Origin: Candidatus Amarolinea dominans
GTDB taxonomy: Bacteria > Chloroflexota > Anaerolineae > SSC4 > Amarolineaceae
Assembly (NCBI GenBank): GCA_016719785.1
Contig: JADJYJ010000001.1
Location: 682,001-746,000 of the forward strand
Direction of reading: 5' to 3'
Length of the DNA: 64,000 bases
Numbering within the stretch: position 1 is the first letter of the stretch; the number at the start of each line of letters is the position of its first letter. Positions 26,563-36,807 of this stretch are shown one piece after another. The notes below the pieces were generated by a model. That model searched no databases. It was not told the origin of the DNA and worked only from the letters and a program-made list of their open reading frames with translations. Made by a program: the position numbers and the translations under genes.

Positions 26563-29500
26563 CTACTGTATCGGCCAGCCGCCGTGCGCCTCGATCACCT
26601 CGTCTATCTCCCCCATGACCCGGATCGTCTCGTTCAGCGCGACCACCACGCGCTGGTAGTGCGCGATATCCTCCGCGGACAACACGCGCCCCTTGCGATC
26701 CTTGAGCCACTTCTCGCACACCTGGTAGCCGCCGATGTGGAAGTTCCAGACCGCCTCCGGCACGCCGCGGAAGCCGGCCGTCTGTGCCTTGTCGAGCCAG
26801 ACCGCGCCATCGGCATAGACCACCTTTTCGACCGTGGGGGCCGCGGGGCCGGCATAGGTGGTGATGCGCCGTGCCAGCGCCGGCGATTCCAGCAGGTGCA
26901 GACCGACCAGCTCGCCGCCGAGTGTCGCCAGGGAGCGGAATAACTCCAGGCTACTCGTGAGCGGGACGCGCGGGAAGTCAATTTTCAGGAATTCGGCGTA
27001 GCGGGCGCGGTAGGTGGGGCTATGAAGTACCGCATATGCAAAACGAAAGATGTCGATCGCTCCGACTGAGCTATCTGAATCACCTTTGTCGCTGTCAACC
27101 GATTTCGCCCCAAGCTTGGTACGCACTTGCCGGATGAATTCCTCGGCCATGTTGAGAGTCGAATCAACCGGTAGAGATATTTGCAGGTTGCTGGGATAGA
27201 CATGGAGCGGGAAATAGTAGTTATACTCTCGTGTGTTGATAGAGATCGCGTTTCCATCACCCATGTGTTTTGTGACAAAGACGTGAGAGAAACCTATTTT
27301 CGCCAATTGCCGCACCGTAATCAGCGCGACATTGGGCACCAGAAGGCTCTTCATGACAGTTCCGCGGGTACGTTTGATGACGCTATCGTGGAATAGGATA
27401 GGACGCACATCGAAAGGTCGATATAACCATTTCTGTCGGCATGCCTTGCCAGTATGTGTGTCTCTTAATGTTCGTCGGCATGTTCCGAGATCAAAACCGT
27501 CAAAATCAGGCAATTTATAACGTCTCCCGACTTCCTCGTTGCTAACACTTGGATCCATCAATACGGAGAGTCTGGCCTCGAAATCGGCTTCTGATTCACT
27601 CGAAACGAAGCTATCGCGACCGGTTTGTATCCCGCTTACAAACTCTCTGAATACCGTGGCGATCGAAGGCCAGTCCTCGTATTCCTCTGCTAGGCGTAGA
27701 GATTTGGGCACGAAGAAGAAAGTTGGCTTCGTTGCCGGCAGCGCCTGCCAAACCATACTTCGCGGCGCTGCTGTGGAAAGAACTGAGTACTTGGCACTTC
27801 GCGTGCCCCACATATCGTAATGAAGTAACGAGTTTTGAGCACCTCCAACTGTCCGACAAAACAATCCCACTGAGACACCTTGTTTGATATCAAATACGTT
27901 TTCGTCTGGCGAACCGTCAGGACAAGTATCGGCTTTCATCACGCTTCCGTGCAAGTCAACAATCCCTACCCAAGAGAACGCGCGGAGCAATGACTCTCGC
28001 ATTTGTCGATGCGTAACACCATCCAAGTAGGTGTTGTTAGTGATAAACCCCAGTATACCCATGCCTGAGGCATCCAGAAGGTACTGGGCAAACCGTATGA
28101 ACTTGATGAAGTCATCATCGAGGTTAATCTTTCGCTCGGCAAGCCCTCGTTTGTAGTCGTCCAGCAACTCAAGAATCCACGGGATTCGGTTCAACTGCCC
28201 GAAGTTGGAATACGGCGGATTCCCGATCACCACCGTGAACCGCTGCCACCGCTTGATCGCGTTCACCGCCTGCGCCTCGTGGGCCAGCGCGGGCGTCCAG
28301 CCGGCGAAGGCCAACTGCCCCCGCTCGTCGTCCGGCGGCTCCAGCGCGTTGGTCAGGTAGACGCGCACGCGCTCGACGCTGCCGAAGCGGTAGCCGGTCT
28401 CGTGCAGCTTCAGGCCGATCTTCATGTGCGCGATGGCGTAGGGCGCCATCATCAGCTCGTAGCCGTGCAGCCGGGGCAGCAGGTGGCGGGGGACGTAGTC
28501 GTTCCAGTAGTCGGCAAAGGATGAAGGCTGAAGGATGAAGGTTGAAAGGCCGGGTAGCTGCTTGCGCTCCGGAGAGTCCCACTTGGCCCGCAGGTGCCGG
28601 TAGATCACCTCGATCACCTCGACCAGGAAGGTCGCCGTGCCGGTCGCCGGGTCCAGGATCGTCACGAACGGCGACGCGGAGTCCGTGCCTTCAGGAATGG
28701 CAAAGACCTTTGAGGTTTCCGAAACCTCAAAGGTCTGGCGTGTAAAGGTCTGGCGCATCTCGCCCCACGTCACCGTAGACGCCAGCCCGTCCGCCAGCCC
28801 GAACTCAGTCTGCAACAGCTCGTGGACGCTGCGCACGATGTAGGAGACCACCGGCTGCGGGGTGTAGAAGATGCCGCGCTGCACCTTCAGCTTCTTGTCG
28901 TAGGCGGCCAGGAAGTGCTCGTAGAAGTGGATCACCGGGTCTTCGCCGCGCGTCCGGTTGCCGAAGTCGCGCAGGATCGCCGGCAGGTCGGTCTCGTCCC
29001 CGCGCAGCAGATCCACCACGTCCTGGATGCCCAGCTCGTCGAAGTTGATCCCGCCCTGGCGGCCGCCGATGTGCAGGAAGGTCTGGAGCATCTCCTTCAG
29101 GAACGGGTTGGTGATCGGCACCACCTCGGCCAGCATGTCGGAGTAGAGGGTCGTGTCGTGGCGGCCCCCTTGCAGGTCGGTGCGCTGGATGGCCGCGGTC
29201 AGCAGCCCATAGGTGACGGTCTGGGCGTAGGTGTCGGCGAACTGTTCTTCGGTCAGGTCATGGATCAGCGCGGTCTGGAACGCCCGGTGCAATTGGCGCA
29301 GCGGCCCGCGCTCCGATTCGTGCGCCATCAGAGTGTTCGCGGCCCCGCGGGTGCGCCGCGCCAGCTCGGCCAGCCGCTCGGCCAGCGCGTCCGACGTGCG
29401 GATCACGTGGCCCAGGCGGTGGCGGAAGGCGTCGGCCCACTGCTGGCGCCAGGCGTCCGCGTCCGCGGGATCGGCCGGCCAGCAGAGCCGCTCGTGCAGC

Positions 29501-30001
29501 ACGGCCGCCACGTAATCCAGCTTCAGGCCGGTGTCCGCGCCGTCCCAGCCCAACACGCGCAGCGTGGGCAGGTCGCCGGCCTCCTGGCGGAAGTGTGCGA
29601 AGGCGATCTCGCGCTGGTCGCTCGCCTCATCGCCGAACGCGGAGATGAAGATCAGATCGCCCAACGCCCAGGCCGCCGACCCCGCCCGGTTGGCGCCCGC
29701 GCGCTGCTTCAGCGCCAGGTGGCTCAGGATCCTACGGAGCACCACCACCGGCATGCGCTTGCGCTCGAACTCCACGAAAAAGATGCCGAAGGGTTGGCCG
29801 TCGGCCATCGGCCGCAGTTGGTGGATCGCCTTGACTTTGGCCGCGTCCGCGTCCCGCAGCCCCAAGCTCCGCGGGCGAGTACTCGAAGGTGAGTTCGTCG
29901 AAGCCGTATTCCTGCAGCGGCCAGTCAAGCTCGTCTTCCAGGTAGCGCACCAGGTCGGGGAAGGTTTTGATAGAACGCAGGGTGTCGGCGGAAACGGGCA
30001 T
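26563..30001 (-). CDS. N6-adenine DNA methyltransferase/specificity protein, type ISP or IIG-like, one frame break
   Basis: A protein of about 1145 aa once one frame break near 29862-29880 is repaired. The first 45 codons (from MPVSADTLRSI, ATG at 30001) are in one frame and the remaining 1100 in another. Methyltransferase motif I is DPATGTATFLVEV (near residue 447) and catalytic motif IV is IGNPPYSNFG (near 593), defining N6-adenine methylation. The N-terminal helical region (PQPVVSYIVRSV just before motif I) and a long C-terminal part with a likely target-recognition domain match type ISP/IIG enzymes such as LlaBIII, but no nuclease or helicase motif is present. Those are in the upstream PLD-SNF2 gene. 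The middle of the gene (27000-28200) has lower GC than its ends, consistent with an exchanged recognition region. Confidence 0.85.
26569..26648 (-). repeat. Direct-repeat partner at the methyltransferase 3' end
   Basis: The in-gene copy of the 80-bp sequence found again at 25426-25505. Five or six mismatches separate them, so the duplication is not brand-new. Confidence 0.85.
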
Positions 30002-30042
30002 GGGATAGGCTCCTGTCAGTACTTTTACGCTGGGTCGCATGG

Positions 30043-30106
30043 CAATTGTGCAGCAATCTGCTGCACAATTGGACGCGAATTGGATGAAATGAGACGCGAA
30101 TTAGAT
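30043..30106. promoter_or_regulatory. Palindrome plus two phased direct repeats upstream of the methyltransferase
   Basis: CAATTGTGCAGCA (30043-30055), ATC, TGCTGCACAATTG (30059-30071): perfect 13-bp arms. Next to it GACGCGAATTGGAT (30072-30085) and GACGCGAATTAGAT (30093-30106) are repeated 21 bp apart, two helical turns, on the same DNA face. The cluster is 42-105 bp upstream of the methyltransferase start (minus strand). It looks like an operator for a dimeric regulator, although the palindrome could also be a terminator of the DUF3800 gene. The rest of the 30002-30312 gap shows no gene. Confidence 0.6.
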
Positions 30107-30312
30107 AGGGTTGGATACGCGCTCTTTGTGCAAGATACGCCTGCACAGAAAACTTTCGCGATATTGACAGCCGCAGCACTTCGTGGTATCCTCACATTTA
30201 GAAGTGCGGCTCGTAACACCTGGCGACTCTGACCACCTGCGGTGGCCTAGCCTACCGGCGCAATTCCGGCGGGGACAGATTGAGATCGGAGCCCAGGGTG
30301 AGCCGCTATTTT

Positions 30313-30925
30313 TTATTCCCACAGTGCGATCTGCAGCAACTCCTCAACCACAATCCGCGGCGCGATGAGATCGTAGAACTCACGTCTGTTGCGCGCATAC
30401 TTCTGAAACAACGCCCACGCCACGAAATCCACTGCCTGTAAACCCTTCTCGGCAATGGAATCTCCATGTCGAATCGTGACATTTGCCGATAAGCCTGCCA
30501 GGTTATCCAGGATGGCATGTTCCAATAGCTGACGTAACCTGAGCGACGTGTACCGTTTATCGAGACAGAGGTCGAGTTGCGGCTGGCGTTTGGCCGCCCG
30601 GCGCACAGCATCGGCGACGACCAGGCGATAGATCGCACGTGGGTCGGTTGGCGGCCGCAGGATCGCAGCTTTGTCCAGGACGACGGCCACGATCTCGATC
30701 GGTGCCGCGGCAATCGCTTGCAATAGCCGTGCCGTCACTTCGGGCGGCGATGCGTCAGCCTTCATCTCGCCCGAAGCCAGACTCGGCGCCACGATTTGCG
30801 GCGGTGGATTGACGATCCACGTCCAGGGCACGCGGCTGCCCTGTGCTCAACAGCGCAACCACCAGATAGGGTTGGCCGCCGAACGGGATGTCATCTCCCG
30901 ATTCATCGAGAAACGCGTGGGCCAT
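30313..30925 (-). pseudogene. DUF3800 family protein, frameshifted
   Basis: The N-terminal part starts MAHAFLDESGDDIPFGG (ATG at 30925), with the FxDESG signature of DUF3800. After about 32 codons the homologous frame shifts (near 30826-30840) into the 172-aa frame that carries SLASGEMKADASPPE, AVVLDKAAI and GLQAVDFVAWALFQKYA, the other family landmarks. Repaired length would be about 203 aa, typical. DUF3800 proteins are predicted RNase H-fold-like nucleases frequent in defence islands. It begins 3 bp after the helicase stop, so it belonged to the same operon. Inactivation and sequencing error are both possible. Confidence 0.75.
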
Positions 30926-30928
30926 TCG

Positions 30929-33900
30929 TTAGTTCAACTCCATCCAACATTTCAAGATCGGCGTGACCCCCACCGGCGCTTGCAGCGGACGCAGATAGTC
31001 GGCGACCACCTGCCGCTCCACCCGCTTGCGCAGCTCGGAGAGCGCCGCGCGATCCAGGGCGCAATGCCGCGGGGTGTCCGGCTCGGAGCGGATCAGGTTG
31101 GCGATGGCGCCCGGCTCGGTCAGGACGCGGCTGCCTTCGAGGTCGTAGCAGAGCCAGACCGTGAAGCCGGCCGCGTCGCTCCAGCGCGGCTGGCCCGGCT
31201 CGGCCTCGATCAGATTGGGATCGGGCCGCGGGATGCGATAGCAGAAGAAGACGGCGCGCGCGTCCGGCCGCGGCGAAACCCGGCCGGAGAAGACTTTGAG
31301 CGGCAGCTTCGCCAGCGTCGCGGCCAGCGCCGGGTGCGCCCCCAGCAGTGCCGTGTATTCCAGCCGCAACTGCTCCGCCTCTGACAGCGTGCCGTCGCAC
31401 TGCTCGTTGATCTCCTTGATCGGATCGAAACGGTCGTCGGGGGTCAGCAGCGTGCGGCCCTCGATGCCCAGGGTGCGCGAGATCACCAGCGTCTTGCTGG
31501 TGACGCGCTGGAAGAGGTGCAGCAGTTCGTCCAACTCATCGGGCGGCAGGAAGTTCCAGAACGCCACCCTCCCGCGCAGCAGCTTCAGCTCCGGGTGATC
31601 GGCCACCAGGCGTGCCTCCACCGCGGAATTCATGCGCCGGTCCACGCGGCCGATGCGTTGCATCAGGCGGACGGGGTTCCAGTGGAGATCGTAGTTGATC
31701 AACCGGGTCGCGTCCTGCAAGTTCAGGCCTTCGGAGAGCACATCGGTGGAGATCAACACCCGGATCGGCGGCTTGCCCTGGGCGGCCAGCTCGGCGCTGC
31801 TCAGGCCGTTGTAATACGGTGCAAAGCGGCGGATCACATCGCTGCGCTGGCGTTGATTGCTGCCGCCATCAATGCGCTGCAAACCTGTGATGCCGGCGGC
31901 CGCCAACTCCCGCTCCAGGTAGCGCGCCGTGTCGGCGAACTCGGTAAAAATGATGACCTTCTGCGCCCTGAGCACCGGATCGGTCTTGAGGAGCTTGATC
32001 AGCGCCTTGAGCTTGTCATCCCGATCTGGCGTCACCCGCCCGACCTCGCGCAGGAAATCCACGAGTTGATCCAGATCGTCGAACGTGTCGTCCAGGATCT
32101 CATCCACATCGAACTGGGCCGGGTCACGCCGCTCGATAGCGCCGAGGATGTCCTCATTCAGGAACTCCTCGACCTCGTCCTCGTCGGCTTCTTCGGGCCA
32201 CAGATCCAACTGGTGCGCCTGGGCATAACCGATCAACTCCCCGTTCTTGATCCGCCAGCGTTCCAGGCGGCGCCGATCGTGCTCGGACGTCACATGCACC
32301 GTGACCCAGGCCAGCAGCTTTCGCAACAGCCGCCAACATGACCCCTCGAACGCCCGCGCCGAGCTTTCGAAGCGTTTGAGGAACAGGGTTCGGATGAGCA
32401 TGACGACCTGACGCTGGCGGTTCTCGTCGAACGACTTGTAGGTGACGCTCTCTTTGTCCCCGCGCCAATAGGCCAGGGGATAGTAGATGCCCAGGACGAA
32501 GAGCGGCCGCTCCTTGTGGAAGGCGGTGCGCACACTCTGCAGGAGCACGCCGTAGGTGGATTTGATGCTGTAGGGGACGACCTTCGGCGGTTCGCGCTCC
32601 GGGAAGAGCGCGCCGTTGCCGCCGTCGAGGCGCTGGCTTTCCTTCACATAGGCCCGGCTGCGCTGCACCACCAGGGCATCGAAGACCGGGTCGCGGCGCA
32701 GCGCGCGCTCCGCCTCTTTGATGTCCGCTTCGACCAGCAGGCTCATCTGCTCGGACGCCGGCAACCGGCCGAGGATCTTCTTCTCAAGATCAATGAAATG
32801 CCGGCGCAGACTGTGGATGCCCAGGGTGGGCGCGAAGCGCCGCTCGTCCCCGCCGGTGTACAACTCGATCATGTGCCGAAAATCATGCACCGAGTTATTG
32901 ACCGGCGTCGCCGTGAGACAGAAGACCTGCTTGGGCCGGTCGCTATCCTGCAGGTAGCCCTGCAACAGGCGGTAGCGCGATGGCGTCTTGATCCCTTCGC
33001 CGGCAATGCCGGGGTTGCGGAAGTGGTGCGCTTCATCAATGATCACTGCGTCCGCGTCGCGCACGGTCATCTCGATCTCCCTGGGCCACTTGCCGTGCCG
33101 CTGCAGATCGGTATGGTTGTAGATGACCAGGTTGACGAAGCCGCTGAAGACCCGTTCCAGATATTGCCTGAGCACCGGCTCCCACACATCCTCGCGGGCC
33201 GCCTTCGGCGCGAAAAGGACGACCTGCTTGCCCTCCTTGAACACCAGCCGCTCGATCAGCATCAGCCCGACGTAGGTCTTGCCCAGGCCGACGCCGTCGC
33301 ACAGGAACGCACCGCCGAAACGGTCGGCGATCTCCAGCAGCTTGCGGTAGGCGTCCTGCTGATATTTATCGAGCAACGGAAATACGAACGAGCGCTGCTG
33401 ATCCCAGGCGTCCGGTTCCAGCTCGCGACCCCGGAAGAATTCATCCAGCGCCTTGAACCAGATCTCGAACGGCGTGCGCGGCTGGGTGTGCCGCTCCACC
33501 GTGCGCAGGATATCGGGCGTGATGTCTTCCGCTTCTTCCCAATACTGCTCGTACCACTCCTGCAGCAGCCCCACCTCCGGCCCTTTGATCTGCACGTTCA
33601 GTTCGACGTTGTCCACCAGCCCCGGATAGGTGAAATTGGAGGACCCGACCAGGGCATACGACCCCAATACGGCCAGCCGGCCATGCGTGATGTACGCCTT
33701 GGCGTGAAATTTGTCCCGGCTATAGACCCGACACTCGATTTTCCCCGATCGGATCGCCTCGACGATAGCCGGCACGCCTTCCAGGAAGTCGTTTCGGACC
33801 TTCTCGCCCTCCAGGCTCTGCTCCAACTGGCCCTGGATGCGCTCCAACCCACGCGCAAAGGCTCGTTTGGTGCGAGACGACACTTCGTCGCCCATCAGGA

Positions 33901-34132
33901 TGCGGATGTGATCCACCGTCTGCCATTTCTCCTGCAGCCCCAGCAGCGCGCTGATCTCGAAGTAACCGGTCGCGATGTCAATGGCCGACGACAGCTCGCA
34001 CCAGTCGGAGAGGTAGGAACGGACTTTCCAGTCCGTATCGCTGTTGTCCACGATAAAGAGATCGCCCCCGCGACCGGCGGGCTTGATAGAGGATGTTGCT
34101 GGCGGGCGACGTTGGGATGATGGGTTGGACAT
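30929..34132 (-). CDS. PLD-like nuclease fused to SNF2-family helicase
   Basis: A 1067-aa protein. The N-terminal PLD-like domain (residues about 25-200) has an HxK motif (H143, K145 in KFHAKAYI) followed by LVGSSNFTYPG. The SF2/SNF2 motor follows: Walker A GVGLGKT with K285, DEAH box at 366-369 (VIIDEAHHFRN), motif III CLTATPVNNS, and the helicase C-terminal domain with VIIFTEFADTARYLERELA, STDVLSEGLNLQ and the arginine finger QRIGRVDR. A C-terminal domain of about 200 aa is unassigned. It pairs with the DUF3800 and methyltransferase genes downstream as the translocating nuclease of a restriction-like system. ATG 34132 is preferred; the longer frame adds 46 residues without domain character. 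Confidence 0.88.
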   Translation of the reverse strand: MSNPSSQRRPPATSSIKPAGRGGDLFIVDNSDTDWKVRSYLSDWCELSSAIDIATGYFEISALLGLQEKWQTVDHIRILMGDEVSSRTKRAFARGLERIQGQLEQSLEGEKVRNDFLEGVPAIVEAIRSGKIECRVYSRDKFHAKAYITHGRLAVLGSYALVGSSNFTYPGLVDNVELNVQIKGPEVGLLQEWYEQYWEEAEDITPDILRTVERHTQPRTPFEIWFKALDEFFRGRELEPDAWDQQRSFVFPLLDKYQQDAYRKLLEIADRFGGAFLCDGVGLGKTYVGLMLIERLVFKEGKQVVLFAPKAAREDVWEPVLRQYLERVFSGFVNLVIYNHTDLQRHGKWPREIEMTVRDADAVIIDEAHHFRNPGIAGEGIKTPSRYRLLQGYLQDSDRPKQVFCLTATPVNNSVHDFRHMIELYTGGDERRFAPTLGIHSLRRHFIDLEKKILGRLPASEQMSLLVEADIKEAERALRRDPVFDALVVQRSRAYVKESQRLDGGNGALFPEREPPKVVPYSIKSTYGVLLQSVRTAFHKERPLFVLGIYYPLAYWRGDKESVTYKSFDENRQRQVVMLIRTLFLKRFESSARAFEGSCWRLLRKLLAWVTVHVTSEHDRRRLERWRIKNGELIGYAQAHQLDLWPEEADEDEVEEFLNEDILGAIERRDPAQFDVDEILDDTFDDLDQLVDFLREVGRVTPDRDDKLKALIKLLKTDPVLRAQKVIIFTEFADTARYLERELAAAGITGLQRIDGGSNQRQRSDVIRRFAPYYNGLSSAELAAQGKPPIRVLISTDVLSEGLNLQDATRLINYDLHWNPVRLMQRIGRVDRRMNSAVEARLVADHPELKLLRGRVAFWNFLPPDELDELLHLFQRVTSKTLVISRTLGIEGRTLLTPDDRFDPIKEINEQCDGTLSEAEQLRLEYTALLGAHPALAATLAKLPLKVFSGRVSPRPDARAVFFCYRIPRPDPNLIEAEPGQPRWSDAAGFTVWLCYDLEGSRVLTEPGAIANLIRSEPDTPRHCALDRAALSELRKRVERQVVADYLRPLQAPVGVTPILKCWMELN

Positions 34133-34266
34133 AGGCGCTATTCTTTCGGTCAGATTCGTGGAGCAAATTTGTTCGTTGGGATGTTGGGTTGCTGTGGTCA
34201 GGGAGTATAGCACGGTTCGTGGCGAGGAGCAAAGGGCGTGGGAATCAGGAGATCGTTCGTCAGTAT

Positions 34267-34288
34267 GCACTTCAGCGCACTGAAGTGC
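34267..34288. repeat. Palindrome upstream of the helicase gene
   Basis: GCACTTCAG (34267-34275), CGCA, CTGAAGTGC (34280-34288). The flanks carry more partial palindromes (TACGAACCGTTCGT near 34293). The 34133-34363 gap contains only these and a hairpin AAGGGG…CCCCTT just before 34363, which could end the lipocalin-like gene. Confidence 0.55.
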
Positions 34289-34363
34289 GTACTACGAACC
34301 GTTCGTGGTGCGCATTTCAGCGCGGCGAACAGGGCGCGAAGGGGTTGTCAATCCCCTTGCGCG

Positions 34364-35518
34364 CTACAACTGTCCGCGCAGGGTGCCCACGTACCCCGTC
34401 AGTTCCACATAGCCCTGACCGGTAATCGGTTGGCCGGCGCTCTCGCCCTGGATGGCGACCGCGCCTTCCCAGTAGGTTTGCGCCAGGCGCAGTTCCTGGT
34501 CGGCCTGGCGCGGGGTAATCTCCAGTGTCAGGCCGTAGGCGGGCAGCGTGACACGCCAGCGCGCCGGGTAACGCCCGCCGCTGGCCGCGCTCTGCCAGGT
34601 GTCGAGTACGCTGATCTGGACATCGCTGCCGGCCAGGTGCTGCACGCGGCCGTCAGCGGCGATCAGGCTGCCGCTCGACTGCGGCTCGATGCTGCCATCC
34701 TCGCGCCGAATCTGGTAGACCATCAGCTCACGGCCATCGTCGAGCTGCAGGGCAAACCAGTCCCAGCCGATGGCCCGCTCGCCCAGGGCCGTGGTGCCGA
34801 ACTCGTGATCCATCCAGCCGCTGCCGGTGACAGCAAACGTCTGGCCGTCGAGGGTGACGGCGCCCTGCAGCGGCAGACGCGTCAGCGAGTAGTACATGGA
34901 CGCGTTGCCCGCCTCCGGCCCTTTTTGATGCAACCCGGCCTCGCCATGCAGTGCCGGCGGCTTGCCCCAGGCCAACGTCAGGTCAAGGGCCACACTGTTC
35001 TGTTGCGCCAGCAGGTGCTCGGTCTGCGGCCCCACGCCTGTCACCGACCAGTCTTCCAGCCAAACCCGGTAGGGCTGCGCCTGCGCGCCGGCCAGCCCGG
35101 CCGCGCCGCGGCTGAAACGGTCGAAGGCATAGAACTGCTGCCCGCTGATGTCGCTCAGAGCAAAGTGCGCCATGTAGACCTGGTTGGTGGCCCAGTCCGA
35201 ACTGCGCAAGGCCGTTTCGGCGCTCAACGCGCGGCGGAAGAAGGTCAACTGAAAACCGAACTGGCGCCCGTCCGCGCTCACCAGGTTGCCCACGTAATAC
35301 CACCATTCGGTCAAATAAGCCGGATGCGCGCCGTGGTCGCGCGGAAACTCGAGGCTCAGCGGCGCGGTGACCCGCTCGAACCCGACCGTGGATGGCGCCG
35401 CCGCCGCCACCACCTGCCCACTGACCTGCCCATCCGCCTGCGGTCGTCCCAGCCACCAAACCCCGCTCACAATCAACAGCACCACCACAATCAGCCAAAA
35501 CGCGCTACGACGCGTCAT
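34364..35518 (-). CDS. CrtC/AttH-like lipocalin-family protein, exported
   Basis: A 384-aa protein with one N-terminal hydrophobic anchor or signal (SAFWLIVVVLLIVSGVWWLG). The mature part shows the hallmarks of the CrtC/AttH (lipocalin-like, hydroxyneurosporene synthase) family: FPRDHGAHPAYLTEWWYYVG near the start, FGFQLTFFRRAL, and SGWMDHEFGTTALG in the middle. Family members include carotenoid 1,2-hydratases, but most act on unknown lipid-like ligands and many are attached to membranes. No other carotenoid gene is near, so the specific reaction is open. Confidence 0.85.
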   Translation of the reverse strand: MTRRSAFWLIVVVLLIVSGVWWLGRPQADGQVSGQVVAAAAPSTVGFERVTAPLSLEFPRDHGAHPAYLTEWWYYVGNLVSADGRQFGFQLTFFRRALSAETALRSSDWATNQVYMAHFALSDISGQQFYAFDRFSRGAAGLAGAQAQPYRVWLEDWSVTGVGPQTEHLLAQQNSVALDLTLAWGKPPALHGEAGLHQKGPEAGNASMYYSLTRLPLQGAVTLDGQTFAVTGSGWMDHEFGTTALGERAIGWDWFALQLDDGRELMVYQIRREDGSIEPQSSGSLIAADGRVQHLAGSDVQISVLDTWQSAASGGRYPARWRVTLPAYGLTLEITPRQADQELRLAQTYWEGAVAIQGESAGQPITGQGYVELTGYVGTLRGQL

Positions 35519-35690
35519 GCGATCTCCGATTCACGATTTGCGATTTTCGACCTCCGGTCTCCGCTCTCCGATTTTCAATTTCAGATTTTCGATTTTCGGT
35601 CTCCGCTCTCGCACACGAATCTCCGCTCTGCACTTTGCACTTTGCACTCTGCACTCTGCACTTTGCGCTCTCCGCTCTCCGCCCTCTACT
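35519..35690. repeat. Degenerate low-complexity pyrimidine repeats
   Basis: Alternating CTCCGCTCTC, GATTTTCGATTTTC and (CTCTGCACTTTGCA)n-like units run through about 170 bp between the lipocalin-like gene and the SDR gene. The SDR stop lies at its right end. No coding role is visible. Confidence 0.75.
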
Positions 35691-36477
35691 TCAAAAACCT
35701 CGCGGCCGTCGCCAATCCCCAATCGAACACGCCGGGCAGGGTGTGGTTCAAGAACACGGCGAAGCGGGCCGTGCGCGTCAGAACAAGCTCATGCTTGCCG
35801 CGCGCGGCCGCGTCCAGCGTCAACTCGGCCACACGGCGGGCGCTCATGCGGCGCAGCGGATTGCGCGGTTCGAAGCCACGCCCGGCGACGTTCCGGCTGA
35901 AGCCGGTGCCGCTGGTGAAGAACGGACAAACCGTCAGCACACGCACGTTGTGCTGCGCCACTTCCGCGCGCAGCCCCTGCGAAAAGCCGTTGACCGCAAA
36001 CTTGCTGGCCGCGTAGATGCTGTCGCTGGGCGTGCCCACCTTGCCGGCCACCGATGAAATGTTGATGATGAGACCCCGCTGCCGCGCAATCATGCCGGGC
36101 AGCGCCAGCCGCGTCGCGTAGATCAGCCCAAACAGATTGGTGCGGAAGAGATCCTCCACCGGCCCCATCGTCAGGTCCTTGGCCCACACGCCCAAGCCCT
36201 GGCCGGCATTGTTGACCAGGACATCGAGACGGCCGAACGTCTCCTGCGTGACGTGCATCAGGCGCTCGATCTGGCCGTACTCGCGCACATCGGTCGGCGC
36301 CACCAGCGCCTGACCGCCCGCGGCTCTCAGTTCGGCCGCCAACTGCTCCAGCGCGTCCACGGAACGGGCGGCCAGCACCACCGTGGCCCCTTCACCGCTG
36401 AACGCCCGCGCCAACTCGCGGCCGATGCCGCTCGACGCGCCGGTAACCACCACAATCTGATCTTGAAATCGTTGCAT
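35686..36477 (-). CDS. SDR-family oxidoreductase
   Basis: A 263-aa short-chain dehydrogenase: TGASSGIG cofactor motif near the N-terminus (VVVTGASSGIGRELARAF), NNAGQG, a catalytic Ser in INISSVAGKVG and YAASK active-site pair. The C-terminal region with LTLDAAARGKHELVLT resembles the DltE/YqjQ-like branch of SDRs. The start is set at ATG 36477 (MQRFQDQIV); the open frame upstream lacks conservation. No operon partner is clear. Confidence 0.88.
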   Translation of the reverse strand: MQRFQDQIVVVTGASSGIGRELARAFSGEGATVVLAARSVDALEQLAAELRAAGGQALVAPTDVREYGQIERLMHVTQETFGRLDVLVNNAGQGLGVWAKDLTMGPVEDLFRTNLFGLIYATRLALPGMIARQRGLIINISSVAGKVGTPSDSIYAASKFAVNGFSQGLRAEVAQHNVRVLTVCPFFTSGTGFSRNVAGRGFEPRNPLRRMSARRVAELTLDAAARGKHELVLTRTARFAVFLNHTLPGVFDWGLATAARFLK

Positions 36478-36613
36478 GACATCCCTCACGTGCTTGAAAC
36501 TATACGGGAAGAAATTCTTACAAGCCGCCATCACTTGGACTCGCGGCCGCAGCCTGGAGTCACCAAGCCCACTCTCACCGCAGCCAGCAGTTCCAAATGT
36601 AGCCTGGTTTTTT

Positions 36614-36698
36614 ACCACAGAGATCACAAAGAACGCAGAGAAGTTGCCGATTTGCGCCTGATCTGCCGTTTCTTTGTGTTCTCTGTGCTCTTTGTGGT
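36614..36698. repeat. Imperfect inverted repeat, ACCACAGAG…CTTTGTGGT type
   Basis: Left part ACCACAGAGATCACAAAGAA and right part TTCTTTGTG…CTCTTTGTGGT face each other across about 40 bp. This kind of element recurs in intergenic DNA of many environmental genomes. It lies between the divergent SDR and phosphatase genes. Confidence 0.6.
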
Positions 36699-36807
36699 TG
36701 AATGTGTGCTACGTTTGGAACTACTGCAACGCAGCGCCGCGATTTGACAATCACCGCCAGGCGTCTACACTGGACTGGCACACCCTATTGACGAAAGGTA
36801 GAAATCA

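Noticed and set aside
26563..34132. Complete DISARM system
   Set aside because: PLD and SNF2 parts and a methylase are present, but no DrmA- or DrmB-like gene is visible and the methylase looks ISP/IIG-like.
34238..36016. Plus-strand open frame of 592 codons across the lipocalin-like gene
   Set aside because: It runs through the low-complexity repeat and has a biased composition; the minus-strand gene has family motifs.
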